DNA of 64,000 bases from Mycobacterium lepraemurium (GTDB lineage: Bacteria; Actinomycetota; Actinomycetes; Mycobacteriales; Mycobacteriaceae). Positions 55,448 through 63,744 of the stretch are shown here, one piece after another. The DNA lies in NCBI GenBank assembly GCA_002291465.1, contig CP021238.1, positions 1,488,001 through 1,552,000 on the forward strand, in the 5' to 3' direction. The translations under genes were made by a program, and so were the position numbers. Every line of letters starts with the position of its first letter. The stretch's first letter is position 1. Below the pieces are notes generated by a model. That model worked only from the letters and a program-made list of their open reading frames with translations, made no database searches and was not told the origin of the DNA.

Positions 55448-56238
55448 CGCGGTGTCCCCAGCCCGAATCCGCCGTCGGGCCTTACGGTTTCGCCGGTGAT
55501 GCCGCGGGACCGGTCGGAGGCCAGGAACACGAAACTCCAGGCATGGTCGGCGCCGGACAGCGCGACCCGCAGGGGAGTGCGGGCGGCCACCTCGGCCGCC
55601 CGCTCCGGGGCGTCGTCCAGGCAGTTGCCCTGCAGCCCCAAACTGGCCAGGCCGCGCAGGTCGGTGCCCAGCGTGCCGCCCGGGGCCACGCCGTTGACCC
55701 GGATCCCCGGCGCCAGCTCGTGCGCCAACGCCGAAACCAGCCCGCGCACCGCGAATTTCGACGACACGTAGAGCACCCCGCCGCGGCCCGGATAGAACGA
55801 CGACGCGGACTCGGTCAGCACGATCGAGGAGGCACCGGCGGCCCGCAGCGCGGGCAGCGCCGCCTTGACCGACTGCAGGGGGCTCAGCACGTTGGTGCGA
55901 AACATCTCGTCGAACGCGTCGGCGAGCGCGCCCACGTCGATGTCGGCCACCCCGCGGTAGAAGTCGAACACCCCGACGCAGTTGACCAAGGTGTCCAGCC
56001 CGCCGAAGGTGTCCACCGCGAGCGCCATGGCCCGCTCGTTGGCCTCGCGGGTGGTGGCGTCGCCCTCGGCGACGGCCACCTCGGGCAGCTGCCGGCGCAG
56101 CCGGTCGCACTTGTCGCTATCGCGTTCCAGCGCAGCGACTTTCGCACCCTCGGCAGCGAAGGCGTCGACGACGGCGCGCCCGATTCCCGACCCCGCGCCG
56201 ACGACGAGGGCGCGCTTGCCGTCAAGCCAGCCGGTCAT
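55444..56238 (-). CDS. SDR, probable cis-dihydrodiol dehydrogenase (BphB-like)
   Basis: The 264-residue enzyme has ALVVGAGSGIGRAVVDAFAA at the N-terminus, LVNCVGVFDFYRGVADIDVG near 85, catalytic YVSSKFAVRGLVSALAHEL and C-terminal RGITGETVRPDGGFGLG. The close neighbours are ring-hydroxylating dioxygenase subunits, so oxidation of a dihydrodiol to a catechol is inferred. It overlaps the small upstream gene by 17 bases and the downstream aldolase gene by four. Confidence 0.9.
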   Translation of the reverse strand: MTGWLDGKRALVVGAGSGIGRAVVDAFAAEGAKVAALERDSDKCDRLRRQLPEVAVAEGDATTREANERAMALAVDTFGGLDTLVNCVGVFDFYRGVADIDVGALADAFDEMFRTNVLSPLQSVKAALPALRAAGASSIVLTESASSFYPGRGGVLYVSSKFAVRGLVSALAHELAPGIRVNGVAPGGTLGTDLRGLASLGLQGNCLDDAPERAAEVAARTPLRVALSGADHAWSFVFLASDRSRGITGETVRPDGGFGLGTPR

Positions 56239-56473
56239 CGCCGTCCTCCGGTTCGTCGGGCAGCAGTGGCGCCTGGCCGTTGCCCACCATGGCGGCCAGC
56301 GTGCGGGGGTTCTGCCAGGTCAGCGCCTCGACCTCCAGCGGGTCCAGGGTGATCGAGCGTCCGGTCTTGGGGGCGCTGATCAGCAGCCGCGACCCGTTGC
56401 GGGTCTCGACCCGCTGCACCCGCACCTCGGTGAATTCGTTGCCGACCGTGATGGGTTCGCCGACGGGATTCAC
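56222..56473 (-). CDS. Small conserved-looking protein of the dioxygenase operon
   Basis: The 83-residue protein starts at GTG 56473 (MNPVGEPITVGNEFTEVRV) and includes RLLISAPKTGRSITLDPLEV and LTWQNPRTLAAMVGNG. I cannot name the family. It is predicted to be beta-rich in the first two thirds. Start overlaps the expected stop of the beta subunit and its end overlaps the SDR, so it is an integral operon member. Confidence 0.7.
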   Translation of the reverse strand: MNPVGEPITVGNEFTEVRVQRVETRNGSRLLISAPKTGRSITLDPLEVEALTWQNPRTLAAMVGNGQAPLLPDEPEDGDDRLA

Positions 56474-56994
56474 AAAACACCGCCAGGTTCTGCATCCGCA
56501 GCACCGACTCGTCGACGAAGATGCTGCGGCGGGCCAACTTCCAGCGATCCTCACACCAGCGCAGCACGTTCTCGCGGCCGCAGGACACCAGGGCGCTCTC
56601 GTTGACGTCGCCGCGGCTGCGGAACAGCAGCTCGGCCGGACTCGACGAGCAGGTGCCGGTCGTCCTCGACGAAGGTGCGCACATTGGTGACGAAATGCCG
56701 CAGCCGCGACGGCGGATCCTCGGCCCAGGCGTGCTCGGTGGCGAACCGCGCGACCCGCTGGCTCAGCGAGTACTTGTCCTCGTCGAAATGCGCCATCCCC
56801 GGGCTGGTGTCGAACCCCGCGCCGCGCGCGGTGGTCACCCGCACCGGCATGACGTAGCGGACGTCGTCGGTCAGCGTGTCCAGCCACGCCTGGTAGTGCT
56901 GGGCGCCGAGCAGGTAGGCCTCGTCCACCAGGAACTGGTGCGCCTGCAGGTGCCGGGTATCGTCAAAGGGCAGGCAGGTAAACGGGTTTCGCAT
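56471..56994 (-). pseudogene. Ring-hydroxylating dioxygenase beta subunit, frameshifted twice
   Basis: From ATG 56994 the sequence reads DTRHLQAHQFLVDEAYLLGA, WLDTLTDDVRYVMPVRVTTA and SRLRHFVTNVRTFVEDDRHL. Near 56640 the frame changes to SSPAELLFRSRGDVNESALV and ARRSIFVDESVLRMQNLAVF. The natural end FL-stop at about 56471 needs one more T in the TTTT run. The fold is the SnoaL-like cone that packs against the alpha subunit. Confidence 0.75.
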
Positions 56995-56995
56995 G

Positions 56996-58191
56996 CGTCG
57001 CCTTCCTGCAGATAGTCGGCCCACATGGCCAGCAGCGCCCGCTGGTTGTGCTCGTTGTAGCCGACCTGCGCACGTCCGGGGCCGTGGAAAGCGCTGGGCG
57101 CCAGCGCCTCGACGACCGGGCGGCCGTCGTCGTACAGGCCCATCCGGCTGTTCAGCAGCAGCCGCCGCGCCATCGACCCGCCCGCGGTGGTGGTCAGCGA
57201 CACCCAGTTCTCCACATCGTCCTGCTCGAACATGCCGGTGGACCCGAAGCACATCAGATACGCCTTGTACGAATCCTGTTTGTACTGCGCGGGAGCCGCG
57301 GAGTCCACCGCGAACCACGAACACACCTCGGTCTCGTTCTCGCTGATCGGCTGCCACAACCGGATCGAGATGAACGGCAGCGTCTCGTCGTCGCGCCCGT
57401 CGCGCACCTTGGGCCAGTTGTGCACGAAACATTAGGTTGGGAAAGCAGGTCGCCGCCGAGACCATGAACCCGTCCTCGCCGACCACCCGCTGCTGCCGTG
57501 GCGTCCACACCTGTTTGATCCGCCCGATCATCTCGTCGGGGTAGCCGACGTAGCGCATCCGCTCCTCGAAGCCGCCCGGCGGAAGCTTGTAGGTGGTGCC
57601 GCCGCGGTGCGCCCAGTAGGTGGTGCCGTCCTTGCGCTTTTGGGCCTTCGGCTCGCGGAACAACCCGATGTCGACGATCGAGGCGTGGGTGTGCGGGGTG
57701 TGGTACATGTCGCCGGCGAAATTCTCCGCCCCGATCTTCCAGTTCGCCCGGATCCGCCAGCGCCGCGGCCCGCGCAGCTCCACGCCGCCCGCGCTTTGGC
57801 GGGTGTAGTAGTCCAGGTAGAACCGGAAGTCGCCGAGAAAATCCTGCAGCAGTGGTGCGGCCGGATCCAGGCTGATGAACAGCAGCCCGTTGTAGCCGGC
57901 GAAATTCGGTGCGGGCAAAAGGGTTTGATCCTTGACGAACCCGTCGTCGCCGCCGTAGGCCTCGCGGTGGAACGGCAATCCGGTGAGCCGGCCGTCGTTG
58001 CGGTAGGTCCAGCCGTGATACGGGCAGCGGAAATTGGAGGCGTTGCTCAGCTCCGCGCGGCACACCTGCATCCCGCGGCGCACGTTCTCGAGCACCCCGA
58101 GCAATCCGCCGTCCGGCCCCGCCATCGCTGCCTCTGTTCTACAGAAATACTTTCCGATCAGTAGAATCTCGCAGTCGGTAGCGCTGGTCAA
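56996..58191 (-). pseudogene. Rieske dioxygenase alpha subunit, truncated and frameshifted
   Basis: The Rieske domain has lost its first ligand pair: ENV-RRGMQVC is read where CRHRG is expected, a clean six-base loss. The second pair FRCPYHGWTY is present. The catalytic domain keeps GAENFAGDMYHTPHTHASIV with the mononuclear-iron histidines. A frameshift near 57428 separates it from HNWPKVRDGRDDETLPFISI to YNEHNQRALLAMWADYLQEG. The first 70-100 residues are absent or unrecognisable (MTSATDCEILLIGKYFC). It cannot be functional. Confidence 0.8.
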
Positions 58192-58395
58192 TCTCCGGGC
58201 CCGCGCGTCACCAGGTTTCCGCCAGAATGCTTGGTGCTAATTCACAGGTTGCACGCAATCGAAAGCCGCAACGCCGCAGTTACGGTTGTTCACGTCAGCC
58301 ATCCCGCGCATGTGAGCGCGGCGCGTTAAGGGGTATCCGTTCTGTTCGGCGCGATGATCGCCGTCTGCCTGCCGGCGTGTGAAAGGACTGGTGTC

Positions 58396-59365
58396 ATGGT
58401 GGGTCGACCACGAGCGGGTCGATTGCAGAAGGTCGGATCGAAGGTGGTGGCGGCGATCGGCCGCCAGGAGTGGATGGACCGGCCGAGCTACCTTCGAACA
58501 CCTGCTCAGCTTCGCCTACAACGGGCTGGGCAGCGCCCGCAACACCGTCACCAACGCGCTCAACGGGGTCTGGCTCGGTCACCCGGTGCACCCGCCGCTG
58601 GCGTCGCTGACCAGCGGCGCGCTCGGCACCACGGTGGCGCTGGACGCGCTGAGCGTGCTGCCCGGGCAACCCACCTCCGAGGTCGTCGACGCCTCCCGGT
58701 TCGCCACCCGCGCGCTCGGGGTGGGCATCCAGGCCAGCCTGGGTTCGGCCGTTACCGGCGTCACCGACTGGCAGCACACCCACGAGGAGGACCGCCGGGT
58801 CGGCGCCGTGCACGGCCTGCTCAACGTGGCCGCCACCGCGCTATACGTGCAGTCGTGGTTCGACCGGCGCCGGGGCCGGCACGGACGCGGCATCCTGCTC
58901 ACCGCGCTGGGCTACGGCATCACGGTGACCGGCAGCTGCCTGGGCGGGGCGCTGGTCTTCGAGTCCGGCATCGGCATCGACCAGTCCGGCCCGCGGCTGC
59001 GCACCTCGGCCTGGACGCCGGTGCTGCCGGCCAGTTCGCTCAACGGCAAACCGGTGCGCGTCGAGGTGGACGGCGTCGGCCTGGTGGTGTGCCAGACCAA
59101 GCCGGGCGAGGTCGCCGCGTACGGGGAGTTCTGTCCGCACCTGGCCGCCCCGATGGCCGACGGCTGGCTGGACCGGGGTCGGTTGGTCTGCCCGTGGCAC
59201 GGCTCGTGGTTCGCGGCCGAGTCCGGCGAGGTGGTGCGCGGACCGGCGGCGGCGCCGCTGCCGTGCTACGAGGCCCGAGTGGTCGACGGAGTGGTCGAGG
59301 TCCGCGGCGAGCAGCAGCCCGCTCCCGGCGGCGCGGTCGGAATCGCAAAAGGAGGAGCCAATTGA
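58396..59365 (+). pseudogene. DUF2231 membrane domain fused to a Rieske ferredoxin, one-base insertion
   Basis: ATG 58396 gives RLQKVGSKVVAAIGRQEWMD. An extra C near 58489 then shifts the frame. The main part is intact: DUF2231 with HPVHPPLASLTSGALGTTVA and four helices, then a C-terminal Rieske domain with FCPHLAAPMADG and LVCPWHGSWF (all four ligands). The construct suggests a membrane-anchored electron-transfer protein. A shorter product from a start near 58379 in the main frame is conceivable. A GGGTAT (58331-58336) resembles a SigF -10 but lacks its -35. Confidence 0.72.
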
Positions 59366-59845
59366 ACGCCTACGACGTCTTGAAGGAACACCACGTCGTG
59401 ATCAAGGGCCTCGGCCGTAAGATCAGCGAGGCGCGGTGAATTCCGAAGAGCGCCATGCCCTTTCGACGACCTGCTGATCGAGCTCGACACCCACTTCCGC
59501 ATCGAGGACGACTTGTACTACCCGGCCCTCAAGGAGGCCAGCAAGCTGATCGCCGTCGCGCATGCCGAGCATCGCCAGGTCGTCGACCAGCTTTCGGTGC
59601 TGCTGCGCACCCCGCAGAGCGCGCCGAACTGCGAGGACGAATGGAACTCCTTCAAGACGGTGCTCGAGGCGCACGCCGACGAGGAGGAACGCGACATGAT
59701 CCCGGCCCCGCCGCAGGTGCACATCACCGACGCGGAGCTCGAGGAGCTGGGCAACAAGATGGCCGCCAAGATGGAGCAGTACCGCGGCTCGGCGCTGTAC
59801 AAGATGCGCACCAAGGGACGCGCGGCGTTGGTGCGTTCGCTCTGA
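59362..59845 (+). pseudogene. Hemerythrin-like HHE protein with two one-base deletions
   Basis: TTG 59362 overlaps the previous TGA and has GGAGG six bases upstream. The reading VLKEHHVVIKGLGRKISEA meets a stop after a missing C near 59435, and a second base is missing near 59461. The rest is in frame: DLLIELDTHFRIEDDLYYPA, AHAEHRQVVDQLSVLL, DEEERDMIPAPPQVHIT. HHE proteins bind a di-iron centre and sense or handle oxygen, NO or peroxide. Restored length is 161 residues. Confidence 0.75.
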
Positions 59846-59912
59846 GGCCGACGGTCGACCACACCGCCCGCCTGCCGGGTTCGGCGACCGGTCGGGAGTA
59901 GCCTCACGGCTC

Positions 59913-60676
59913 ATGGACCCCGAGTGTGTCGCTTCTCAGGGCGACATCACCGCGGAGATCGCCCGCATCGCAGCGCAATACCGCGCCGACGACGGGGGTA
60001 CCGGCCAGCCGTTGCTGGACTATCCGCCGTACCGGGCCACCATCCTGCGCCACCCCAAGCAACCGCTCGTCGCGGTCGATCCCGGCGGCCGAGCTGTGGG
60101 CGCCGTGCTTCGGCCGCGACGACGTCGACCCGCTGGACGCCGACCTGACCGCCGGCCATCGCGGCGTGCCGATCGGGGAGCGGGTCGGTCGTCGCCGGGC
60201 GGGTCGTCGACGAGGCCGGCCGGCCGGTGGCCGGTCAGCTGGTCGAGATCTGGCAGGCCAACGCCGGCGGCCGCTACCGCCACCAGCGCGACCGCCACCC
60301 CGCCCCGCTGGACCCCAACTTCACCGGCGCCGGGCGCTGTTTGACCGGGCCGGACGGCTGGTATCGCTTCCTGACCATCAAGCCCGGCCCCTACCCGTGG
60401 CGCAACCACCACAACGCCTGGCGGCCCGCCCACATCCATTTCTCGGTCTTCGGAACCGCCTTCACCCAGCGGCTGATCACCCAGATGTATTTTCCCGGCG
60501 ACCCGATGTTCGAGCTGGATCCGATCTTTCAGTCCATCCTCGACCCCGCGGCGCGCTGGCGGCTGATCGCCCACTACGACCACGACTTCACCCAGCCGGA
60601 ATACGCCACCGGATACCGGTGGGACATCGTGCTGGCCGGCGGCGGGCGAACCCCGACCGGGGCCGGGAATGACTGA
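59913..60676 (+). pseudogene. pcaH: Protocatechuate 3,4-dioxygenase beta subunit, two one-base insertions
   Basis: ATG 59913 gives SQGDITAEIARIAAQYRADD and YPPYRATILRHPKQPLVAVD. An extra base near 60085 moves to AELWAPCFGRDDVDPLDADL, and another near 60190 moves to QLVEIWQANAGGRYRHQRDR. Iron-ligand regions follow: KPGPYPWRNHHNAWRPAHIH. The enzyme cleaves protocatechuate between the hydroxyls, but this copy needs two corrections. The stop overlaps the pcaG start by eight bases. Confidence 0.8.
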
Positions 60677-61232
60677 AACATCCTGCACTCCAGGGCAAAC
60701 CGTCGGCCCCTTCCTGGACCTGGGATTGCCGTATCCCGGCGACGCCCGGCTGGTCGACGACGGCGATCCGCGGGCCGTCCGGCTGCACGGCACGGTGTAC
60801 GACGGCGTCGGCGCGGCAGTTCCTGACGTGCTGGTGGAGCTGTGGCAGCCCGACGGCGCGGGACGCATTGTGCGCCAATCCGGTTCGCTGCGTCGCGATC
60901 CCGCGGTGTTCACCGGATGGGGCCGGCGCGCGACCGGCGAGGACGGGGGATACGGGTTCACCACGCTCGCGCCGGGATCGGTGATCGACGGCCGCACGCC
61001 GTTCTTCGCGCTCACCGTGTTCGCCCGCGGACTGCTGAACCGGCTGTTCACCCGCGCCTACCTGCTCGGCGCCGGACCGGACACCGACCCGCTGCTGGCC
61101 CGTGTCGCCCCCGAGCGCCGCACCACGCTGCTGTGCATCGCCGAAAACGACGGCCGCGCTTACCGATTCGATATCCGCCTGCAAGGACCGGGCGAGACAG
61201 TGTTCCTGGCCTACCGGACGGACGAGCGATGA
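60669..61232 (+). CDS. pcaG: Protocatechuate 3,4-dioxygenase alpha subunit
   Basis: The 187-residue intact frame has TPGQTVGPFLDLGLPYPG at the N-terminus and VPDVLVELWQPDGAGRIV, the beta-sandwich core of intradiol dioxygenases. The alpha subunit lacks the iron ligands, which sit in PcaH. Without intact pcaH it would be an orphan. The stop overlaps the pcaB start (ATGA). Confidence 0.92.
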   Translation: MTETSCTPGQTVGPFLDLGLPYPGDARLVDDGDPRAVRLHGTVYDGVGAAVPDVLVELWQPDGAGRIVRQSGSLRRDPAVFTGWGRRATGEDGGYGFTTLAPGSVIDGRTPFFALTVFARGLLNRLFTRAYLLGAGPDTDPLLARVAPERRTTLLCIAENDGRAYRFDIRLQGPGETVFLAYRTDER

Positions 61233-61676
61233 CCAACCTGTTGTGGCCGGGGGCCCACCGCGCCGGTGAGCACATGACCGACGCCGCGCTGCTGGATGCG
61301 ATGGTGGCGGTGGAATCGGCGTGGCTGGCCGCGCTGGCGGGCACCGGACTGGCACCGGCCGACTGCGCGGCGGCCGACCTGCGGAACCTGTTGGCGGACA
61401 ATGACTCCGAGACGCTAGCAGTCGGCGCCGAGGACGGCGGCAACCCCGTCATCGGGCTGGTGCGCCTGCTGCGGGAGCGCGCCGACCCTGCTGTCGCGCT
61501 GTGGATTCACCGCGGACTCACCAGCCAGACGTGCTGGACACCGCCCTGATGCTGGGCGTGCGCGCGCTCGCCGAGCTTGGCCGGCGGCGCACCGTCACCG
61601 ACCTACTTCGGCGCCGTCGACCCGGGTGATCGACGAGACGCTGCGCCGCGCCGAGTGGGTGCGTCCCGAGCGGTGA
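61229..61676 (+). pseudogene. pcaB: 3-carboxy-cis,cis-muconate cycloisomerase, large internal deletion
   Basis: ATG 61229 starts with LLWPGAHRAGEHMTDAALLD and AMVAVESAWLAALAGTGLAP, then GNPVIGLVRLLRERADPAV and LWIHRGLTSQ. There one base is missing (near 61527) before DVLDTALMLGVRALAELG. Then the gene breaks off and only a short unrelated-looking tail (VIDETLRRAEWVRPER) remains. The fumarase-superfamily enzyme should have about 450 residues, so two thirds is deleted. Confidence 0.8.
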
Positions 61677-61689
61677 GCGATCCGGCGTT

Positions 61690-61953
61690 TCAGTCGGCCA
61701 CCGCGATCTCGATGGACAGGCACTCGCCCAGGGCGTGCGCGGCCGCCCAGTTGCCGCCGCGCACCGCGTGTTCGAGTTCGTCGACCAGCGGGCTGTCGGC
61801 GCCCAGATCGGCCAGCCACGCCGACACCGTCGCCGTGATCTGGTGGGCGGGCACCCGGGCGACATGCCCGTGGTGCAGTCGGTCGGTCAGCTGGTAGATG
61901 GTGGCCGTCGGCCTGCGCTGCGGCCAATGAACCATCAATTTCGGTGAATTCAT
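61690..61953 (-). CDS. Small conserved-looking hypothetical protein
   Basis: The 87-residue product contains MVHWPQRRPTATIYQLTDRL and VSAWLADLGADSPLVDELEH. I cannot assign a family. ATG 61953 has a strong GGGGAGGGG ribosome site. It converges on the pcaB remnant. The 183 bases upstream, to 62136, hold no gene I can support. Confidence 0.7.
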   Translation of the reverse strand: MNSPKLMVHWPQRRPTATIYQLTDRLHHGHVARVPAHQITATVSAWLADLGADSPLVDELEHAVRGGNWAAAHALGECLSIEIAVAD

Positions 61954-62136
61954 CGTCCCCTCCCCGCTAGCCTCAACGACTCATTCGACTCCGGCGGCAC
62001 GTCCAGCTCTCGAGCACAATAGTACGTGTGTACCATTGCGCCGGTCGTTGTTTTGGTCGTGAAATATCCCGATTTTTTCCGCTCTTCGGTCATCGTGATC
62101 GCCCACCTGGTTCTCCCGTCGCGACGAGCGGGCCGA

Positions 62137-62349
62137 TCAGTGCCGCGCCAACGAGGCACGGCCCGCCCGGGCCATGATGCGTTGCAACACGTTGTGCGAC
62201 AGGTCGCCGTCGTTGGCCACCCGCGCCAGGCCCCGCCGCCGCAAGAACATGTCGAGCCGGCGATCGGGCGACCAATCCGCGTACGTCGAGCCGAGGTAAT
62301 GCGACTGCAGGAAATCCGACGCCTACGCGTCGAGGTCGGACTCCGTCAT
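62137..62349 (-). pseudogene. Small gene with a TAG at codon 9
   Basis: From ATG 62349 the frame is MTESDLDA-stop-ASDFLQSHYLGSTYAD and continues open to TGA at 62137-62139 (DRRLDMFLRRRGLARVANDG, NVLQRIMARAGRASLARH). Apart from the amber codon at 62323-62325 it looks like a 70-residue protein with even amphipathic helices. Re-initiation at an internal ATG could give the C-terminal part. Confidence 0.6.
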
Positions 62350-62473
62350 TGGACTGGCCCCCATAACCGGCATGCTCCTTTGTTCTCCCGCGACCGCCGC
62401 AGCCAAGTTACGTCAGGGGGCGTCACTAATCCGTCACGCCGCGATTGCGGAAAGAGCCCAAAGTCGGCCGCAG

Positions 62474-63319
62474 TCAGCCGGTCTGCGACGCCGTCGGCTT
62501 GTGGGCGACGATTGCGACGGCGGCCAGTTGCCTGCGATGTTTGCGGAACGTGCGGCGCATGGTCAGCACCCGCTTGCGGGCGTCGCGGTGCACCAGCACG
62601 TTGCGGGCGAACCGCAGCGCCCCGAACAACCCCTCGTCGGAGACCAGCCGGCGCGGCTGCAGCAGCGCCATCGGCGCGGTCGCGACGTGATCGACCACCA
62701 ATCCGTGCTCGGCGAGCAGCGCCGACCACTCCGCGACGGTCAACGGGCGCGCGTTCACCTTGATGGCCCGGGCCAGCGCCCGGCGGATGTCGGTGCTGAT
62801 CTCCTCGGAGACGGTGTCTGGCGTCAGCGCGAGTTCGTGGATGGCGTAGCGGCCGCCCGGGCGCAGCACGCGCGCCGCCTCGGCGACGATCGCCCGCTTG
62901 GCGGCATCGCCCTGCATGGTCAGCATCGCCTCGCCGATGACGACATCGCTGCTGGCGTCGGGCAATCCGGTGTCGGCCGCGCCGGCGACCCGCACGGCGG
63001 CGTTTTTCGCACCGAGATCGCAGAGCACGCCGCGCACCACGTTGGCCGCATCGGGGTCGGCCTCGGCGCCCACGTAGGAGCGCGGCGCCCGGGCCACGAT
63101 CTCGGTGGCGGTGCGGCCCAGGCCCGGCGCCAGCTCGACGACGTCGGTGCCGGCCAGTTGCGCGTGGGACAGCAGGGTGCGGGTCAGCTCGACACCGCCG
63201 GGCCGCAGCACCCGTTTGCCGAGCCGCGCCAGCAGCCAATGCCCGGCCACAGCCTCGTCGGCGCGCCGCGACCCGGGGAGCGGAGGTTCGGAACCTGTGC
63301 GAAGTTCGTTGGCGGCCAT
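62474..63319 (-). CDS. Class I SAM-dependent methyltransferase
   Basis: The 281-residue enzyme has TDVVELAPGLGRTATEIVAR (SAM motif I) near 57-76, YVGAEADPDAANVVRG, and SSDVVIGEAMLTMQGDAAKR with RVLRPGGRYAIHEL. The C-terminus is basic (RKRVLTMRRTFRKHRRQL). Substrate is unknown. ATG 63319 follows GGAG at five bases. It diverges from the ferredoxin gene over 56 bases containing a palindrome. Confidence 0.9.
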   Translation of the reverse strand: MAANELRTGSEPPLPGSRRADEAVAGHWLLARLGKRVLRPGGVELTRTLLSHAQLAGTDVVELAPGLGRTATEIVARAPRSYVGAEADPDAANVVRGVLCDLGAKNAAVRVAGAADTGLPDASSDVVIGEAMLTMQGDAAKRAIVAEAARVLRPGGRYAIHELALTPDTVSEEISTDIRRALARAIKVNARPLTVAEWSALLAEHGLVVDHVATAPMALLQPRRLVSDEGLFGALRFARNVLVHRDARKRVLTMRRTFRKHRRQLAAVAIVAHKPTASQTG

Positions 63320-63344
63320 GGATTCTCCGACGCTGAGCCTAGTT

Positions 63345-63366
63345 TTTACAAGATTGTTTGTGTAAA
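63345..63366. promoter_or_regulatory. TTTACA-N10-TGTAAA palindrome in the divergent promoter
   Basis: Perfect six-base arms lie ten bases apart between the methyltransferase and ferredoxin genes. TAAACT (63363-63368), inside the right arm, fits a -10 and would start a leaderless ferredoxin transcript at ATG 63376. The dyad thus overlaps the promoter and is a good repressor site. Confidence 0.6.
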
Positions 63367-63375
63367 CTTTAGCAC

Positions 63376-63732
63376 ATGACCTACGTGATCGGGAAGCCAT
63401 GCATCGATGTGATGGACCGCGCTTGCGTCGACGAGTGTCCGGTGGATTGCATTTACGAGGGCGGCCGGGCGCTCTACATTCATCCCGACGAGTGCGTCGA
63501 CTGCGGCGCGTGCGAGCCGGTGTGTCCGGTGGAGGCGATTTACTACGAAGATGACCTGCCCGAGGACCTCAAGCCGTACCTGGCCGACAATGAAGCGTTC
63601 TTCGCCGAAACGTTGCCGGGCCGCGACGCGCCCCTGGGATCCCCGGGCGGGGCGGCCAAGCTGGGCCCGCTCGGCGTCGACACCCCGCTGGTGGCAAGCC
63701 AGCCCAGTGCTGCCCATTCGGACGGCTCCTGA
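63376..63732 (+). CDS. fdxA: FdxA-type 7Fe ferredoxin
   Basis: The 118-residue ferredoxin has a [3Fe-4S] cluster set (CIDVMDRACVDECPVDCIY) and a [4Fe-4S] set (CVDCGACEPVCPVEAIYYED), then a C-terminal extension as in mycobacterial FdxA (114 residues). It transfers electrons in the cytoplasm; partner unknown. M. tuberculosis FdxA is dormancy-induced, but no DosR box is evident here. Confidence 0.92.
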   Translation: MTYVIGKPCIDVMDRACVDECPVDCIYEGGRALYIHPDECVDCGACEPVCPVEAIYYEDDLPEDLKPYLADNEAFFAETLPGRDAPLGSPGGAAKLGPLGVDTPLVASQPSAAHSDGS

Positions 63733-63744
63733 CCGACGAGGAGC

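Noticed and set aside
58310..58336. SigF promoter before the DUF2231-Rieske gene
   Set aside because: GGGTAT fits the -10, but no GTTT-type -35 lies at 15-17 bases.
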